The notes under the pieces are model-generated. The model was given only the letters and a program-made list of their open reading frames with translations, was not told where the DNA came from and did not search any database. The translations under genes and the position numbers were made by a program. From the NCBI GenBank assembly GCA_937976685.1, contig CALJWR010000126.1, positions 1 to 32,981 on the forward strand: a DNA stretch of 32,981 nt, given 5' to 3'. Positions within the stretch are counted from its first letter, which is position 1. Every line of letters begins with the position of its first letter. Shown here piece by piece: positions 26,109 through 32,981 of the stretch. The stretch is from an uncultured Verrucomicrobiae bacterium (GTDB lineage Bacteria; Verrucomicrobiota; Verrucomicrobiia; Limisphaerales; J093).

Positions 26109-26788
26109 ACGCAGAGGATGGTCAACTTCTTTGGCCCGTGGGCGCCCAAGACGAGGATGCGCTCGATGTCGCCCGTCCGGCTCGGGCCCGTGATGAAAGA
26201 GATCATGCTCGGGTAGTCTGCCCCGTACCGCTCTTTGAGCGTCGCGAATGCCGCGGGCAGATCCGGCACCAATTGATCCCGCGTGGCGAGCACAACGTGG
26301 TGGGGCGGCAGAACGTTAAGCGCCCGCCCACCGCCGGTGCGTGTGCTCACGACCACGGTGCCGGTCTGGGCCACGAGCGCATCGCAAGCGGTGATACCGG
26401 CAGCGCAGCGTTCCAGCTCGTGTTTGTCGTAACCGCGCTCCGTCCACAGCACGGGCAGCCCGAAGCTGGTGACCGCACTTTCGGTCTGCGGGCCGCGGTG
26501 ACTCGCGATGCGTGACCACCCTTCCGCTTCGCGGAGCCGGGCCAGTTCCGCGATCACTTCGTCCGCATCACGGCAGAGTTTGAAATCGGCACGCAACTCC
26601 GCGCAGTTCCGGGCGAACAGGGCCATTTGCGCGTCGAAGCTGGAACTCACCGGGGGCAGCACCTCACGCCGTTCCGCCACCGTGGGCAGCGCCGTCTTCC
26701 CCTCGGTGACACCGTGCGAGCCGGGGCGGCGGGCCGGGAAGCGCAGCGCCTCCCGGATGCGACCAAGGATGTTCTCGCGCTCATTCAT
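26105..26788 (-). CDS. lutC: L-lactate utilisation protein LutC (LUD domain)
   Basis: A 227-aa protein with an N-terminal helix ('RENILGRIREAL') and a LUD/YkgG domain. The motif 'ACDALVAQTGTVVVST' is followed by 'GGGRALNVLPPHHVVLATRD', and the C-terminal 'FITGPSRTGDIERILVLGAHGPKKL' is diagnostic of LutC/YkgG. It works with LutA and LutB in cytoplasmic oxidation of L-lactate to pyruvate. Its ATG overlaps the lutB stop by four bases, and its own stop overlaps the next gene's GTG. The long frame upstream of 26788 lies inside lutB and is rejected. Confidence 0.93.
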   Translation of the reverse strand: MNERENILGRIREALRFPARRPGSHGVTEGKTALPTVAERREVLPPVSSSFDAQMALFARNCAELRADFKLCRDADEVIAELARLREAEGWSRIASHRGPQTESAVTSFGLPVLWTERGYDKHELERCAAGITACDALVAQTGTVVVSTRTGGGRALNVLPPHHVVLATRDQLVPDLPAAFATLKERYGADYPSMISFITGPSRTGDIERILVLGAHGPKKLTILCV

Positions 26789-28227
26789 GGTTTTGCGGCG
26801 TTTCCCCCGTTGCCCGCTTCTGCGCTCCCATTTTGCCGCGCCCGCCACCACTCCCGGAAGGTTTGCGGCGCAATGGGCGGGAGGTCCCGCGTTCGGGTCC
26901 AGGCGTACGCCGGGTCGAACCGGGTTCCCAACACCAGCCGATGAAAAACCCAACCCACGCGCCCGCCTTTTGTCACCAGCCAGCGCCAGAGGAATTGGGA
27001 GTTGGCGACCGGCGCAAAGAGTTTGAATGCGAGCTTTTGCCACCAACTGGGCTTCACTCGCGAGGCGTTGCGGCGGTTCTGCAACAGGTGGTGGGCCAGA
27101 TCAATCTTCACCGGGCAGGTCTCGGTGCAGGCGCCGCAAAGCGACGAGGCGTAGCTCAGGTGCTTCCAGTCCGGCAGACCCCGCAGATTGGGCGTGATGA
27201 CCGAGCCGATCGGGCCGGAGTAGGTGGTGCCGTAGGTGTGGCCACCCACGTTGCGGAAGATGGGGCACACGTTCAGACACGCGCCACAACGGATGCAGTG
27301 GAGCGCGTCCCGTTGCTCGGCGTCGGCTAGGTACGCCGTGCGCCCGTTGTCGAGCAGGACGACGTGATACTCCTCCGGGCCGTCGGGCTCGCCGGGTTGG
27401 CGTGGCCCGCCGTAGAGCGTGTTGTAACCGCTCAGCAACTGGCCGGCGCCCGCCACCGACAGCAGCGGCAACAGCAGGGCCAGATCCTCCAGCCGGGGCA
27501 CGATTTTCTCGATGCCCAGCAAGGTGATCATGGTCGTCGGCAGCGCGGCGGTCAGTCGCGCGTTGCCCTCATTCTCGGTGATCGAGATCATGCCCGTCTC
27601 CGCCACCGCAAAGTTCGCGCCCGTGATGCCGGCGTCCGCCTCCACGTACTTCTGCCGCAGGACGCGGCGGGCGACCATGGTGAGCTCCTCCGGGGTGTCT
27701 GACGGCGCGTCGTGCAGCCGGGCCTCGAAGGTGTCCTTGATTTCGCCGCGCGTCAGGTGCATCGCCGGGAAGACGATGTGATACGGCGGCTCCTGGCGGA
27801 GCTGGACAATGAACTCGCCGAGGTCCGACTCGACAACCGTGAAGCCCGCCCGCTCCAGGTCCTCGTTCAGGTGAATCTCCTCGGCCGTCATGGCCTTCGA
27901 CTTCACCACCGTCCGCGCGCCGCGCGCTGCGAGAATGCCGCGGATGAGGTCGCGCGCCTGCCGGGCGCTGGAGGCCCAGTGAACCTTGGTGCCGCGCGCC
28001 TCAAGCTGGCGCACGAACTGGTCGAGGTACTGATCGAGGTGATTGATCGCTTCCCATTTCGTGTCGGCCGCCAACTGACGAGCGCGCTCCCAATCGTGGA
28101 ACCGCGCCTTCATCTCATCGCGCTTGACCTCGTATTTGCCCAGCGCGGTCTGAATCAGTCCGCGGTGGCGAAGGTCCGCGCTCAAGCGCGTCGCGTCCCG
28201 GACGAACTGTTTGGCTGCGGTGTTCAT
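26785..28227 (-). CDS. lutB: L-lactate utilisation iron-sulfur protein LutB
   Basis: A 480-aa protein. The N-terminal LUD domain (about 60-300) contains 'GITGANFAVAETGMISITEN' and 'IEKIVPRLEDLALLLPLL'. The C-terminal ferredoxin-like part has two clusters: C311, C314, C317, C321 ('CIRCGACLNVCP') and C364, C367, C371 ('CGACTETCP'), expected to hold 4Fe-4S centres that pass electrons from lactate. A C-terminal tail ('FKLFAPVANSQFLWRWLV') is typical of LutB. It starts four bases inside the end of lutA and ends four bases inside lutC, so the three proteins are probably made in step. Confidence 0.95.
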   Translation of the reverse strand: MNTAAKQFVRDATRLSADLRHRGLIQTALGKYEVKRDEMKARFHDWERARQLAADTKWEAINHLDQYLDQFVRQLEARGTKVHWASSARQARDLIRGILAARGARTVVKSKAMTAEEIHLNEDLERAGFTVVESDLGEFIVQLRQEPPYHIVFPAMHLTRGEIKDTFEARLHDAPSDTPEELTMVARRVLRQKYVEADAGITGANFAVAETGMISITENEGNARLTAALPTTMITLLGIEKIVPRLEDLALLLPLLSVAGAGQLLSGYNTLYGGPRQPGEPDGPEEYHVVLLDNGRTAYLADAEQRDALHCIRCGACLNVCPIFRNVGGHTYGTTYSGPIGSVITPNLRGLPDWKHLSYASSLCGACTETCPVKIDLAHHLLQNRRNASRVKPSWWQKLAFKLFAPVANSQFLWRWLVTKGGRVGWVFHRLVLGTRFDPAYAWTRTRDLPPIAPQTFREWWRARQNGSAEAGNGGNAAKP

Positions 28228-28937
28228 GAGGCGGCGAGAATCTCGGCGAGATGGATCGTCTTCAACGGGAGCTTCCGGCGGTCAATCAGTCCCTGCAGAT
28301 GCATGAGGCAGCTCGAGTCGCTGGACACTATGTACTCGGCCTTGGTTTCCAGCGCGGCGTCGCATTTCACCTCGCCCATCGCGGTGGAAATCATCGGAAA
28401 CTTGGCGGAGAAGGTCCCGCCGAAACCGCAGCAAACCGGCTGCCTCATTTCGATCAACTCGAGGTCCCGCACGCTCGCCATGAGTTTGCGGGGGGCCGCG
28501 TGAATGTGCATCTCCCGCAAGCTGTGGCAGCCGTCGTGGTAGGTGACCTTGTGGGGGAAGCGGGCTCCCAGATCCGTGACGCCCAGCCGATCCACCAGGA
28601 ATTGAGAGAACTCAAAGCATCGCGACGCGACCGCCCGCGCGGTGGCTTCGAGCGGCGTGCCGGCGAACAGGTCCGGGTAGAAAACCTTCATCATGGCGCC
28701 GCACGAGCCGCTGGCGATGACCACCACCTCGGCGGATTTCAACTGGTCCACCACCTTCGCGGCCACGGCGCGGCTTTCGTCCCAGTAGCCCGTGTTAAAC
28801 GCCGGCTGTCCGCAGCACGCCGGACTCTCTGGACACACGACCCGGTGCCCCAGCCGCTCGAGAATCCGCACCATCGCCATGCCCACCTGAGGATACAGGA
28901 GGTCCACGAAGCACGGAATGAAGAGCGTGACGGTCAT
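28224..28937 (-). CDS. lutA: L-lactate utilisation protein LutA (CCG domains)
   Basis: A 237-aa protein of two CCG (DUF3390/heterodisulfide reductase-like) domains. First: C9 ('FIPCFVD'), C41-C42-G ('PACCGQP') and C79 ('SGSCGAM'). Second: C137 ('YHDGCHSLRE'), C169-C170-G ('VCCGFGG') and C210 ('SSCLMHL'). These cysteines bind an iron-sulfur cluster used in electron transfer during L-lactate oxidation by the LutABC complex. ATG 28937, preceded by GGGGAAG, is chosen over the frame opening at 29081. It is the first gene of the operon; no LldR/LutR-type regulator or lactate permease is present in the window. Confidence 0.93.
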   Translation of the reverse strand: MTVTLFIPCFVDLLYPQVGMAMVRILERLGHRVVCPESPACCGQPAFNTGYWDESRAVAAKVVDQLKSAEVVVIASGSCGAMMKVFYPDLFAGTPLEATARAVASRCFEFSQFLVDRLGVTDLGARFPHKVTYHDGCHSLREMHIHAAPRKLMASVRDLELIEMRQPVCCGFGGTFSAKFPMISTAMGEVKCDAALETKAEYIVSSDSSCLMHLQGLIDRRKLPLKTIHLAEILAAS

Positions 28938-29063
28938 ACTTCCCCGCGGAGACTGCCGCGCCGTCGTTCGGGCGTGAAATGAATTTTCAAGTCGGTTGCC
29001 GCCCTTCTGGGAAGCGCGGGAGTAAAGAGCGGCTGTTTCAAGAATTACCCGGTCGAACCAACG

Positions 29064-29091
29064 AAAAAGGGGTCGGGACAAGCCCGACCCC
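29064..29091 (-). terminator. Intrinsic terminator of the large exported-protein gene
   Basis: On the minus strand a 9-bp GC-rich stem (29091-29083 with 29077-29069) and a 5-nt loop are followed by five T residues (29068-29064). It lies about 30 nt after the stop at 29121 and separates that gene from lutA. Confidence 0.85.
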
Positions 29092-29120
29092 CTGCCATTC
29101 CATGACCCGACAGCGCCGAT

Positions 29121-31751
29121 TTACTGGCGCAGACGCCAATAGGTGTTCTGCGTGGGTGTGACGGTGTACGGAGACGACGCGGTCACATTCTGCCACGCGC
29201 CAGTGACTGCGGGCGCCGACTGCAAGGTTCCACCACCCGTCCACTCGATGGTGACAGAGCCGTTCGCGTTCTTCTGAATCCTCGTGAACTGCGGCGGAGC
29301 CGTTGGCTTGTTGGGTGCCGTGCCCGCCCGGTAGGCGCGATAGCCGCCATTGTCGGGGTCGTTGATCAGGACCTTCGTCCCGTCGGCCATTACCGAGAAG
29401 AACTCGATGTTCCCGTCGCCACCGCCGTCCTGGTAGATGATTCGGATCGGGTAGATGCCGGCTTCCTGGACAAGCACCTCGAAGATGGTATCCGAAGCAC
29501 CGCGCCCGCCATCGAACTGCCCCATGATCACGCCGTCCTCGGGCTTGTTAATGTACCCGGCCTGCGCGCGGAATCCGTCGTCACTGTTGACGCCCAGCCG
29601 CAACCAGCCTGCCGGCAGTTGGACGAACGTGATGATTTCGGCGTTGATGCCGTCGTCGGACAAGGTCGTGCCCGGAATACCCGGCATTTGGTCGTCCGGC
29701 ACGAAGTTGCCCCGGAAATCACCGCCGTACTGGCTGAGGTTCAGCACGCCCGGAATCTCGAAACGATACACACTGCCCTCCCGGACTCCGTTGCCGATCG
29801 CGGCCCCCCGAGCCGACGGATCAGCGTAATTCTCGGTCACGGGATTGCCGTTGGCATCCTTCAACTGGCCGGCGAGCGCCAGCTCGGTCTGAGCAAGGCT
29901 GGTGTGCAGGTAGGTCTCGTTCTGGAACACCTTCCACAAGAAGCCGGGCTTGGAAGTGTCCACGGATGCGGCTTTCATGGCTGGCGTCAAAACGCCGTAG
30001 TAGGGTTCGCGGTACACTCCGCGATCAACGACAAGATTGCCGTTGGTGTCCTTGATCTCAATCTCGTACGGATGGTCAGATCCCGGAGCAAAGGGCTCGG
30101 TTCGGGTGTACACGAAGTCAGTCGCATCGAGCACTTTCGGTCTGACGGTTAGAGGAACCTCCTGGCCATCCAACCTGAGTTTGGCGGTGGTGGGATCCAC
30201 GATGGAAGATCCCTTATCGTTGGCCCGGAAGGAGAAGCCGTATCGGTTGCCGGTCACCGCCGAGAGGAAAAGCAGATCGGCGCTGGTGCCGCCCACGCCC
30301 AAGGTGACCAAGGCGGTTTCCTGCGGCGTCTTGCCGAAGACGATCGAGTGCGCGCCGAGGCCGCCCCAACCGCGCTGGCCGGGAGTGTCTTCATCACCGT
30401 CGTTGATGGCCATGCCCAACCCGAACTGCTTCCCGTAAACCAGGCTGTCCAAACCCAGCGCGGCTTTCGGCAGCTTGATTTCGTAAATGGTCCGCTTGGT
30501 CTGGCTGTTGCGGGTAATCACCGCTTCGGTGGCGCAATCACAGCCCGGATCGCCGCCCGGCCCCGCCTCATGCATCACGATGACCTCTCCCAAGGCGCCC
30601 TCGATACCGCCGAGAGCGTAGTTGTAGAGGGCCACCTGTTGATCTTGATTGTTGTTGGCGATCAGTAGTTGCACGGAATCGCCGTTCCACGCGCTGTTGG
30701 CGGAGTTCTCGTGGTAATCGTCCGTCACGACGAAGCCGAAGTACACGTTGTTGTCGTCATAGATGACCTGTACGGCGGAGGTGTGATCGTCCGGGCCGGT
30801 CCACTTGCCGCCGGCATACTCCTCGAACAGCACGGGCGTTCCGTTGCGACCGGAGCCTTTCGGGATCGAGAAACGTGGGTCGGAAAGCACAGGAACCCCT
30901 GACCACTCGCTCAAGTTTCCGTCCAGTACGACGGGCCGCGGGGCGGGATTGGCCGTGTAAATCTCCTTGCCGGGCTCAATGTCGTTGGATCTCGCCAGCG
31001 TGATGAGGGCCGTTTCGCTTGGAGTTTTGCCAAAGACGATCGAATGCGCACCGAGACCACCCCAGCCGCGCTGACCGGGAGTATCCTCATCGCCATCGTT
31101 GATGGCCATGCCAAGGCCAAATCGAACCCCGCCGCCAAGCCGCTCCAATCCGAGCGCGGCCTTGGGCAGTTTGATCTCGTAAGTCGTCCGCTTGGTGACC
31201 GTGTTGCGTTTGATCACCGCCTCGGTGGCGCAATCGCATCCCGGATCGCCGCCCGGTCCCGCCTCATGCATCACGATCACTTCGCCCAAGGCCGTCTCGA
31301 TGCCGCCGAGGGCATAGTTGTAAAGCGCGATCTGCTGGTCGCGCGCCTCGTTGGCGATCATGAGCTGGACCGAATCGCCGTTCCACGCGCTGTTGGCGGA
31401 GTTCTCGTGGTAGTCGTCCGTGACCACGAAGCCGAAATAGACGTTGTTGTCATCGTACGCGATTTGCACCGCGGACGTGTGATCGTCGGGGCCGTTCCAC
31501 TTGCCGCCGGCGTACTCTTCAAAAAGAACCAGCGTACCATTGCGGCCGGAGCCTTTTGGGATCGAGAACTTCGGGTCCGAGAGCACAGGCACTCCCGACC
31601 ACTCGGTCAGTTCGCCATCCAGCACAATGGCCCGCGGCGCTTTAATGGCGCTGTAATACTCCTTGCCAGGCTCGATGTCGTTGGCCTGCGTCGAAAACTG
31701 GAAGGCGCAAGCGGCGGCCACCAGTGCGAGAGGTAGTCTGTTTGTTTTCAT
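29121..31751 (-). CDS. Large exported protein with two duplicated CBM9-like domains and a PA14-like region
   Basis: An 876-aa protein with signal peptide ('LALVAAACAFQFSTQA', cleaved near residue 23). Two nearly identical domains of 232 residues each (about 24-255 and 256-487) start 'NDIEPGKE', then 'VLDG', 'EWSGVPVLSDP' and 'YDDNNVYFGFVVTDDYHENS', the pattern of CBM9/DOMON-like sugar-binding folds. Each carries two cysteines in 'GGDPGCDCATEAVI'. A middle region ('NRYGFSFRANDKGSSIVDPT') leads to a PA14-like part ('LRLGVNSDDGFRAQAGY', 'GIYPIRIIYQDGGGDGNIEF'). The end is a beta module 'TLQSAPAVTGAWQNVTASS' finishing 'YWRLRQ', a variant of the FYRL C-terminus. ATG 31751 begins at the signal peptide; no Shine-Dalgarno is evident. 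A surface or secreted carbohydrate-binding role is likely; no catalytic domain is recognised. Confidence 0.8.
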   Translation of the reverse strand: MKTNRLPLALVAAACAFQFSTQANDIEPGKEYYSAIKAPRAIVLDGELTEWSGVPVLSDPKFSIPKGSGRNGTLVLFEEYAGGKWNGPDDHTSAVQIAYDDNNVYFGFVVTDDYHENSANSAWNGDSVQLMIANEARDQQIALYNYALGGIETALGEVIVMHEAGPGGDPGCDCATEAVIKRNTVTKRTTYEIKLPKAALGLERLGGGVRFGLGMAINDGDEDTPGQRGWGGLGAHSIVFGKTPSETALITLARSNDIEPGKEIYTANPAPRPVVLDGNLSEWSGVPVLSDPRFSIPKGSGRNGTPVLFEEYAGGKWTGPDDHTSAVQVIYDDNNVYFGFVVTDDYHENSANSAWNGDSVQLLIANNNQDQQVALYNYALGGIEGALGEVIVMHEAGPGGDPGCDCATEAVITRNSQTKRTIYEIKLPKAALGLDSLVYGKQFGLGMAINDGDEDTPGQRGWGGLGAHSIVFGKTPQETALVTLGVGGTSADLLFLSAVTGNRYGFSFRANDKGSSIVDPTTAKLRLDGQEVPLTVRPKVLDATDFVYTRTEPFAPGSDHPYEIEIKDTNGNLVVDRGVYREPYYGVLTPAMKAASVDTSKPGFLWKVFQNETYLHTSLAQTELALAGQLKDANGNPVTENYADPSARGAAIGNGVREGSVYRFEIPGVLNLSQYGGDFRGNFVPDDQMPGIPGTTLSDDGINAEIITFVQLPAGWLRLGVNSDDGFRAQAGYINKPEDGVIMGQFDGGRGASDTIFEVLVQEAGIYPIRIIYQDGGGDGNIEFFSVMADGTKVLINDPDNGGYRAYRAGTAPNKPTAPPQFTRIQKNANGSVTIEWTGGGTLQSAPAVTGAWQNVTASSPYTVTPTQNTYWRLRQ
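30291..31682 (-). repeat. Tandem duplication of a 696-bp coding unit
   Basis: Units at about 30987-31682 and 30291-30986 encode the two CBM9-like domains. Long blocks are identical or nearly so at protein level (for example 'YFGFVVTDDYHENSANSAWN' in both), pointing to a recent duplication or gene conversion. Confidence 0.85.
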
Positions 31752-31934
31752 GGACGGAGGTTCATGAGGTTCCACGTTGGTGTTTGGGAGCGTTAAGGTG
31801 TACTGACCCGGAAGTGATCGCATGCAGGCACCCGCTTGTAAAGCGATAATCCGCTTCACCCCTGGAAATTAGCACTTGCCCACAGGCCCGTCCCTTTCCA
31901 CCCCGGAGGAGCCCCATCGCCCGAAGGTGGCCGC

Positions 31935-32732
31935 TCAGGGCCTTGATCCCACTTCCGGGCCCAGTGCCACTCGAAACCCAACGAAGTCAATGCCGTTCGA
32001 TGGTGACATGGTGAAACGGCTGTTGATGCGGGCAAACTTTGCGGCGTGGTACCAACCGCCACCGCGAAAGACCTTGAACCTGCCCTTTGGCGGTCCCACC
32101 GGATCTATGACCGTGCCGGCCGGGTAATCCCCGAACCAGTCGTGACACCATTCCCAAACATTGCCATGCAGGTCGTGAAAACCCCATGCGTTTGCAGCCT
32201 TTTGGCCGACCGGGTGGGTGGTGCCATCGCTGTTTTCCTCCGTCCAGGCGTGGTCCCCACTCGCGGCCGCGTCGTCGCCGAAACTGAATTGCCCGGTGCC
32301 GCCCGCACGACACGCGAACTCCCACTCCGCCTCGGTCGGCAGACGATACTCGTACCCCGGCGGTAGTCGTCCCGCCTCGCGCTCTCTTTTCGTCAGAGCG
32401 CGGCAGAACGCGACCGCGTCCACATGGCTCACCTTTTCGACCGGGCGATTCGGGTCACCCGGGAACTGGCTCGGATTCCTCCCGGTCAAGAAGGCGAACT
32501 CTCCCTGTGTCACCTCGTATTTCCCCAGCCAGTAGTCCCGCGACAGGATCACCACATGACCGAGTCGGGTGAAGCTGCCCGCCTTCACCAGAATCATGTT
32601 CATAATTGGCGTGGCGACTGGGGCGGGCGGCGCACTTGCCCGGCCGCTACCGCCCCGACCGCAACCCGCCACCATCAAGAGCACGGCAGCCAGCAACGCC
32701 GCGGTTGTCTCTTCAATTCGAAGCCTGCTCAT
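31935..32732 (-). CDS. SUMF1/FGE-domain lipoprotein
   Basis: A 265-aa protein with a lipoprotein signal: hydrophobic 'ALLAAVLLMVAGC' with lipobox cysteine C24, then a Ser/Ala/Pro linker. The FGE-sulfatase (SUMF1) domain spans about 43-258: 'YWLGKYEVTQGEFAFLTG', 'PVEKVSHVDAVAFCRALT', 'YRLPTEAEWEFACRAGG', 'HDLHGNVWEWCHDWFG', 'FRGGGWYHAAKFARINSRF' and 'FVGFRVAL'. The two catalytic cysteines of true formylglycine-generating enzymes, expected in the segment after 'GGGWYH', are absent, so sulfatase activation is unlikely and a binding or structural role is more plausible. Its ATG lies 20 nt inside the end of the upstream ASPIC/UnbV gene, showing cotranscription. Confidence 0.88.
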   Translation of the reverse strand: MSRLRIEETTAALLAAVLLMVAGCGRGGSGRASAPPAPVATPIMNMILVKAGSFTRLGHVVILSRDYWLGKYEVTQGEFAFLTGRNPSQFPGDPNRPVEKVSHVDAVAFCRALTKREREAGRLPPGYEYRLPTEAEWEFACRAGGTGQFSFGDDAAASGDHAWTEENSDGTTHPVGQKAANAWGFHDLHGNVWEWCHDWFGDYPAGTVIDPVGPPKGRFKVFRGGGWYHAAKFARINSRFTMSPSNGIDFVGFRVALGPEVGSRP

Positions 32733-32981
32733 GCCTTACCCGCACTTCCCATGCTCCGTCACCGATGGATGCCGCTTGCTCCCGACCGTCGGGCCAGCGA
32801 ACTCGCAGCGCCTCCGCCTTTCCCGCCAGCCCCAGCACCTGCACGGCGCCGTCCTGCGACCAGTAGCCAGATCCGGCCTGGACAGCCCGTGTCGGGCCAC
32901 GCCGTCCACCGGAGTATTCGATCCAAACTTGGGCGCCGATGCCATCCGGGTTGTCCGCTGGTCCCGCCAGAGCCACCCGCA
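32713..32981 (-). CDS. CRTAC1-type protein, C-terminal ASPIC/UnbV domain (partial)
   Basis: The frame is open to the right window edge, so only about 89 C-terminal residues are visible. The segment 'VALAGPADNPDGIGAQVWIE', followed by 'TRAVQAGSGYWSQDGAVQVL' and 'ALRVRWPDGREQ', is the ASPIC/UnbV domain found at the end of FG-GAP/VCBS repeat proteins of the CRTAC1 family. These are exported beta-propeller proteins of uncertain role. A GTG at 32976 could be read as a start, but the domain begins further upstream, so truncation by the window is far likelier. Confidence 0.85.
   Translation of the reverse strand, partial: RVALAGPADNPDGIGAQVWIEYSGGRRGPTRAVQAGSGYWSQDGAVQVLGLAGKAEALRVRWPDGREQAASIGDGAWEVRVRHEQASN

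Overview
This is a GC-rich window of about 33 kb from a Gram-negative bacterial chromosome. It most resembles Verrucomicrobiota, probably the Pedosphaerales/Limisphaerales (old subdivision 3). That placement is inferred from gene style: a collagen-like fibre protein with an S74 chaperone tail, several exported proteins ending in a 'FYRLF'-type module, a HAF-repeat protein, ASPIC/UnbV and SUMF1-domain lipoprotein genes, and dispersed 17-nt hairpin repeats. An LptD-like fragment and Tat and lipoprotein signals show a cell with an outer membrane.

Layout. 1-838: end of an LptD-like outer-membrane protein (+). 872-2128: BH0493-type uronate isomerase (-). 2299-3593: broken AAA/DUF4143 ATPase (-), followed by gene-free DNA. 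3819-8943 (-): LsrG-like monooxygenase, Fe-type alcohol dehydrogenase, MtnA, a Tat-exported alkaline phosphatase and a membrane-anchored TPR protein, all in one direction. 8944-10655: decayed DNA holding a frameshifted membrane-protein gene and a remnant of a FYRL-type C-terminus. 10656-16547 (-): a compact run of four exported-protein genes (collagen/YadA-head-like/S74 fibre, small FYRL protein, HAF/Fn3-like protein with an in-frame amber codon, second FYRL protein), with repeat DNA inside the 5' ends of two of them. 16730-17950: trpB (+), divergent from that run. Then tRNA-Phe(GAA) (-) and tRNA-Leu(UAA) (+) flank a gene-free stretch. 18710-25023 (-): circularly permuted ATP-grasp, alpha-E and transglutaminase/DUF2126 genes, a conserved set of unknown function. 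25308-25718: small unknown gene (+). 25737-28937 (-): lutA-lutB-lutC, joined by 4-nt overlaps, plus a small coupled gene. 29064-31751 (-): large exported protein with a recent internal tandem duplication, ended by a clear intrinsic terminator. 31935-32981 (-): SUMF1-domain lipoprotein and the end of an ASPIC/UnbV (CRTAC1-type) protein.

How the genes work together. The lut genes give lactate oxidation to pyruvate. MtnA next to an Fe-type ADH and an LsrG-like protein suggests salvage of methylthioribose- or deoxyribose-type by-products. The uronate isomerase and the CBM9/PA14-like exported protein fit polysaccharide use. The most unusual signals are (i) a cluster of seven 17-nt hairpins that share a core but have different, fully compensated stems, (ii) repeat DNA placed between start codon and signal peptide in two neighbouring secreted-protein genes, and (iii) three interrupted genes within 11.4 kb, one of which carries a canonical -1 slippery heptamer exactly at its break.
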